Of a DNA stretch of 64,000 nt, positions 61,001 through 64,000 are shown in pieces. The stretch comes from Microbotryum silenes-acaulis. Its lineage: Eukaryota; Basidiomycota; Microbotryomycetes; Microbotryales; Microbotryaceae. Positions within the stretch are counted from its first letter, which is position 1; each line of letters opens with the position of its first letter. The notes under the pieces were generated by a model that was not told where the DNA came from, searched no databases, and saw only the letters and a list, made by a program, of their open reading frames with translations. Position numbers and translations under genes: made by a program. The stretch lies in the NCBI GenBank assembly GCA_003665825.1, contig QPFY01000010.1, positions 1,054,001 through 1,118,000 of the forward strand. Direction: 5' to 3'.

Positions 61001-61395
61001 ACGCCGCCAAGACCAAAGACAAGGACGGGCAAGACATTGTCGAGGTCGACATCCCGACCGCGCCCGACGACATTGACGCATTGTGGATCCAAATGCGTAA
61101 AGAGATGTCGCAACCGGTGATCGAAACCCACACCAAACGAACCATCGATCAAAAGCAAGCCGATCGATTCGCCGTATTGAGGACCAACGTCTTGCTCTCT
61201 TACCTAGGGATCAATCTCGCTTTGGTGATTGGGTTCACTTCCAAGTTCTGGACCGCGTTCTTGGCCAAAGAGTCCAAGAATGGGGTCGTGATCAATTATT
61301 ACATGGTCGGCATCTTTTGGGCCGTCGCGGCGCTGTCGGCGTTTAGGTTGATCGGCTCGACGCTGTATCTGGTGTTGAGGATGGTTGGGTTCTGA
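58027..61395 (+). CDS. Chitin synthase (GT2, division 1)
   Basis: Exons 58027-58746, 58845-60252, 60328-60411, 60484-60584, 60654-60751, 60824-60887 and 60955-61395 sum to 971 residues. It polymerises UDP-GlcNAc into chitin at the plasma membrane. The N-terminal 240 residues are disordered (Pro/Tyr/His-rich). The catalytic core shows [36 protein letters not shown] (Asp454), [13 protein letters not shown]571-D572-R573 and the Q611-R-R-R-W615 signature, followed by several membrane spans and the family-specific SFANLHDLAWGTKG segment. This places it in the class I-III group; the class within it was not settled. Intron 60253-60327 is 75 nt and stop-free. It is followed on the same strand by the promethin-like gene. 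Confidence 0.96.
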
Positions 61396-61848
61396 GCTTA
61401 CTATAAGCTTGGGTGGGGCCTTGGCAAGATGTATTCATGTGGATTGATGTATCTCTTGTTGTTTATTTATTCTATCTGTAGCATGCTATTTATGGTTGGT
61501 GCGACCCTCTTCTCGGCGGAGCAATGTGAGCAAGGCAGGTGATCGAAGGACAGGAGCGAGATCGTTGTGCTACGCGCTACGCGCTGACCGATGACCGATC
61601 CGGAGCGGCGGGACAAGTTGACTAAGCATTTTAATCGATCTTGAAGTACACAGAGCATGTGTTCCATGATAAACCGCCCTGAGGGATATTTGCAAATTTA
61701 GCCCCCGCCGGCCCGGGTTCGACTCGATCGGCTCGGCAGGAGCACAAATTGGCCTTTCCCCCACACGCATCGCTCTCTCCACACGTCCTCACCACCTCAC
61801 GTGCACTCGCCGACCCAACAACAAGACCAACTCGAGTCTACTACCACC
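61396..61848. other. Intergenic region between chitin synthase and the LDO-like gene
   Basis: 453 bp. It includes the chitin synthase 3' UTR and the next gene's promoter, C-rich just before the ATG (ACCACC context at 61843-61848). No gene seen. Confidence 0.5.
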
Positions 61849-63083
61849 ATGTCCCACTCCCACACTGCCCAAGCCATCAAGAGCGAGAAGCCTCCCACCT
61901 CTTCAGACAACCTTGAACCTTGTGAGTTGGACTGCAGGTCTTGTCGCTTGAATTGGCGATGACGACGGTGTGGTGCGAGAGCGAGACTGACCGACCCCGA
62001 GCTACGAATGACCTCGGTCGCACCCACCAACGACCACACAGACAAGGATCAGGTGATGAAGGATGTTCAAAAGGTGCAAGTTGTACTGAACGAGAAGGTC
62101 GAGATGTAAGTCCTTGGATGTCTGGTCGTCAACAAGCTACTCACACTCGGAACACAAGCTGACTGCTGACTGCACTCTGCTGCACCGCCGATCGCACCAA
62201 CCCACTGCAACGCTCGATCACCTCCGATCGCACCTTGGGGAACTCGGGATGACCGACAGTGCGAGGAAGCACTATGTAGATCCAGCGCAGGAGTATCTCG
62301 TGGCGCAGGCTCATGCACGGCCCATCATGACCGTCAGTTGCTTTCTCTTTCGCCTCTCTTTCGCCGGTGTGCTCGTCGTCACGCGTCACGTCGCGTTCCG
62401 GCTGGCGGCTGGCTTTCACGCTCAACCGCGCTCCTCGTGGCCCGAGTCGGCTCGCTGCGTCAGGTCGATCGGGTCCTGGCGCAGCACGACCTGACTCCAA
62501 GGTATGGTCAACTGACCCACCATATGAATCATCACAGTCGCTGCTAGGGGTCTTTTTTGCGCTGTCCTTCTTCCCCGTCCTTACCTTTGTCCTCTTCTCG
62601 CTCGGCGCCATCCTCACCGTCGGTGGTACCGCTCTCGTTATCTCTCTCGCCATCCTCACTTTCGTCATTGGCACCGCTGGTGAGTGATTTTGGCACATCG
62701 TCCTTCAGCTAGACTATGCTATGATAGCTGATTGTAGCCGCGGCGAGTTTCAAGTCACGCTCCTGATCGGCACCCTGTTCGTGACGGGTTTTCTCAGCTT
62801 GTGCGCGCTCGGCTGGGTGCTCGCTATCTACGCCTTGGTGAGGTTGGGTCAGAATCTCCTCCACGAGGACAATACCGTCGAGGGCCTCAAGGTCAGTGAT
62901 ACCATGTTGTATCATCTGATAAACTGTCCGGCCGAGTCGAGGTTGGAAAAAGCTCACGGAAAAACCTTGATCCGATCGCAGTCGTACTACGCCGAGATGC
63001 ACGGTCTCGTGTTCGGCACTCACCACCACGGTCGTTCCGAGGGCAGCGATCGCAACAACGTTGGATCGCACCCGCACTCATGA
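61849..63083 (+). CDS. Promethin/LDO-like lipid-droplet assembly factor (tentative)
   Basis: Exons 61849-61921, 62042-62105, 62260-62332, 62538-62679, 62755-62891 and 62982-63083 sum to 196 residues. The N-terminal 65 residues are soluble and helical (KDVQKVQVVLNEKV; DPAQEYLVAQAHARP). Then come four closely packed hydrophobic segments with tight turns (GVFFALSFFPVLTFVLFSLG; ILTVGGTALVISLAILTFVI; VTLLIGTLFVTGFLSLCALG; WVLAIYALVRLG), followed by a His/Ser-rich hydrophilic tail. That hairpin-pair layout and size fit promethin/LDAF1 and yeast Ldo proteins, which work with seipin at lipid-droplet budding sites. No invariant motif proves it; a reticulon-like or other small membrane protein is possible. 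The exon starting at 62260 and the AAG acceptor at 62754 are the least certain joins. Confidence 0.5.
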
Positions 63084-63447
63084 AAGCGCATCCAACATCC
63101 CTAAAGTGTGATTCGTCGTTCCGTCGACCGAACCGGGCTCGGCGACGGGGCTTCGCTTTGGATGTTGACGTTTTGGAGAATATGATAAAAGGTACATCCC
63201 ATTGTCCCAAGTGTTTTTTTCGTTCCTGTTCATGTCTGTAGCGACGAGTTCTCGGGTGCCTTGATGCAATCTTCATATCTAATGCTTGTTACGTCGATCG
63301 CTACTCGGAAGATGGCTCTGTTGAGTTTCGAATGAACGATCTTGGTACACCGCAGAACGTATTATTACAGTGATGGGTTGCTACATATCTATATCTCTCC
63401 GCGGTGGCGCGTATCCAGCATGGGGCGTTCGGGGTCACGGCAGTCGT
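63084..63447. other. Convergent 3' region
   Basis: 364 bp between two genes that end toward each other, containing both 3' UTRs. No coding frame or repeat of note. Confidence 0.5.
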
Positions 63448-64000
63448 TCAAATCCTAACCGCTCCTCTTGCGTGCCTCGCGTTCATCCCGATCTAATTAA
63501 TTTAAATAAATAAAAATGTTGGAGAAAATCAAAGACCGATAGGACCCGCAGTTTTTGAGGACGGTCTGTTAAATTAAAACTGACCTGACATCCGCAAAAG
63601 CCAACGATCGCGGCGTAGACGATCGCGGCGCGGTAACATTGTTGCGCTACGGCGTGGGCGTCTTTGGGTGATTTGGTTGAACCGGTTAGAACTTCAGCCT
63701 GAGTTTTGTAGAGGTTTTCGGGAGCGAGGAGTGGAGGTTTGGTTGGAGGGGGGAGGTGAGGAGGGGGAGGTCGAGGATCGAGGAGGAGCTTTGGTGAGTG
63801 GACTCGGGAGGGACAAGTCAAGAGCAAAAAGAAAGAGGGATGAACTGACCCCATGATCGAAAGCGAGACCCAAAGCCAAGAGGATGACGATCCCGAGGAC
63901 GGAGAGGACGGTGCAGCAGCCAGCTGGGTGGGGCGAGTACGGGGAGCGTCAGCTTGGTGTTCCGCGAAAGGCGAGGCAATGGCGGTCAAGGGGGAGTGCT
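63448..64000 (-). CDS. Small conserved-looking membrane protein, N-terminus off the right edge
   Basis: Three exons are inside: 63850-63923, 63585-63698 and 63448-63492, joining in phase; an AG acceptor at 63924 shows that an upstream exon lies at or beyond the edge. The visible 77-residue part has one hydrophobic span (CTVLSVLGIVILLALGLAFD), a polar turn (LTGSTKSPKDAHAVAQQCY), a second span (RAAIVYAAIVGFCGCQ) and a short basic tail (MNARHARGAVRI). This is a two-span hairpin protein. I do not recognise the family with confidence, so no function is given. Intron 63699-63849 is 151 nt, longer than usual here. Confidence 0.6.

Noticed and set aside
61705..61735. GGGTTCGACTC resembling a tRNA T-loop
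   Set aside because: The flanking bases do not pair into a T stem and no acceptor, D or anticodon arms could be built around it.

Overview
The window is nuclear DNA of a fungus, most likely a basidiomycete and probably a GC-rich Pucciniomycotina yeast (Rhodotorula/Sporobolomyces-like). This rests on dense genes broken by many 48-90 nt introns with GTRNGT-type donors and occasional TACTAAC branch sites, on G/C-ending codons, on long Ser/Pro/Ala-rich disordered tails, and on the gene content. The lineage is an inference. I rebuilt exons by hand; where a complete exon set is listed, lengths and phases close in frame. Exon edges may be off by a base or two.

Layout. 1-5017 (-): LEC1-like PX-domain lipid-binding protein, C-terminus cut by the left edge. 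5720-6280: a 561-bp non-autonomous hAT element with 19-bp inverted repeats and an 8-bp target duplication, then a repeat-rich gap. 8165-9607 (-): REV7 (HORMA). 9848-12568 (+): FYRN/FYRC nuclear protein. 13400-15889 (-): isocitrate lyase ICL1. 16941-23314 (-): phospholipase D1. 23992-28590 (-): CSC1/OSCA channel. 29743-35554 (+): DENN-domain protein. 35730-41386 (-): CNH-domain protein with an unresolved 5' end. 42792-45487 (-): Gln-rich bHLH transcription factor with about 2.5 kb of apparently gene-free DNA upstream. 48051-49996 (-): amino-acid/GABA-type permease. 51270-53116 (-): mitochondrial short/branched-chain acyl-CoA dehydrogenase. 53656-55616 (+): RNF126-like RING-H2 ubiquitin ligase. 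55952-56538 (+): mS34-like mitoribosomal protein. 58027-61395 (+): chitin synthase. 61849-63083 (+): a promethin/LDO-like membrane protein. 63448 to the right edge (-): a small membrane protein, partial.

These are mostly single-copy housekeeping genes, not a pathway cluster. Loose themes are lipid and membrane biology (LEC1-like, PLD1, CSC1, DENN, LDO-like) and C2/fatty-acid/branched-chain carbon use (ICL1, acyl-CoA dehydrogenase). I saw no tRNA, rRNA, CRISPR array, biosynthetic cluster or clear new multi-gene system. The most unusual items are the hAT element, very small exons in REV7 and PLD1, stop-free introns of length 3n in PLD1, CSC1 and chitin synthase, a CNH propeller split by a very long disordered insert, and unusually long 5' introns in ICL1.
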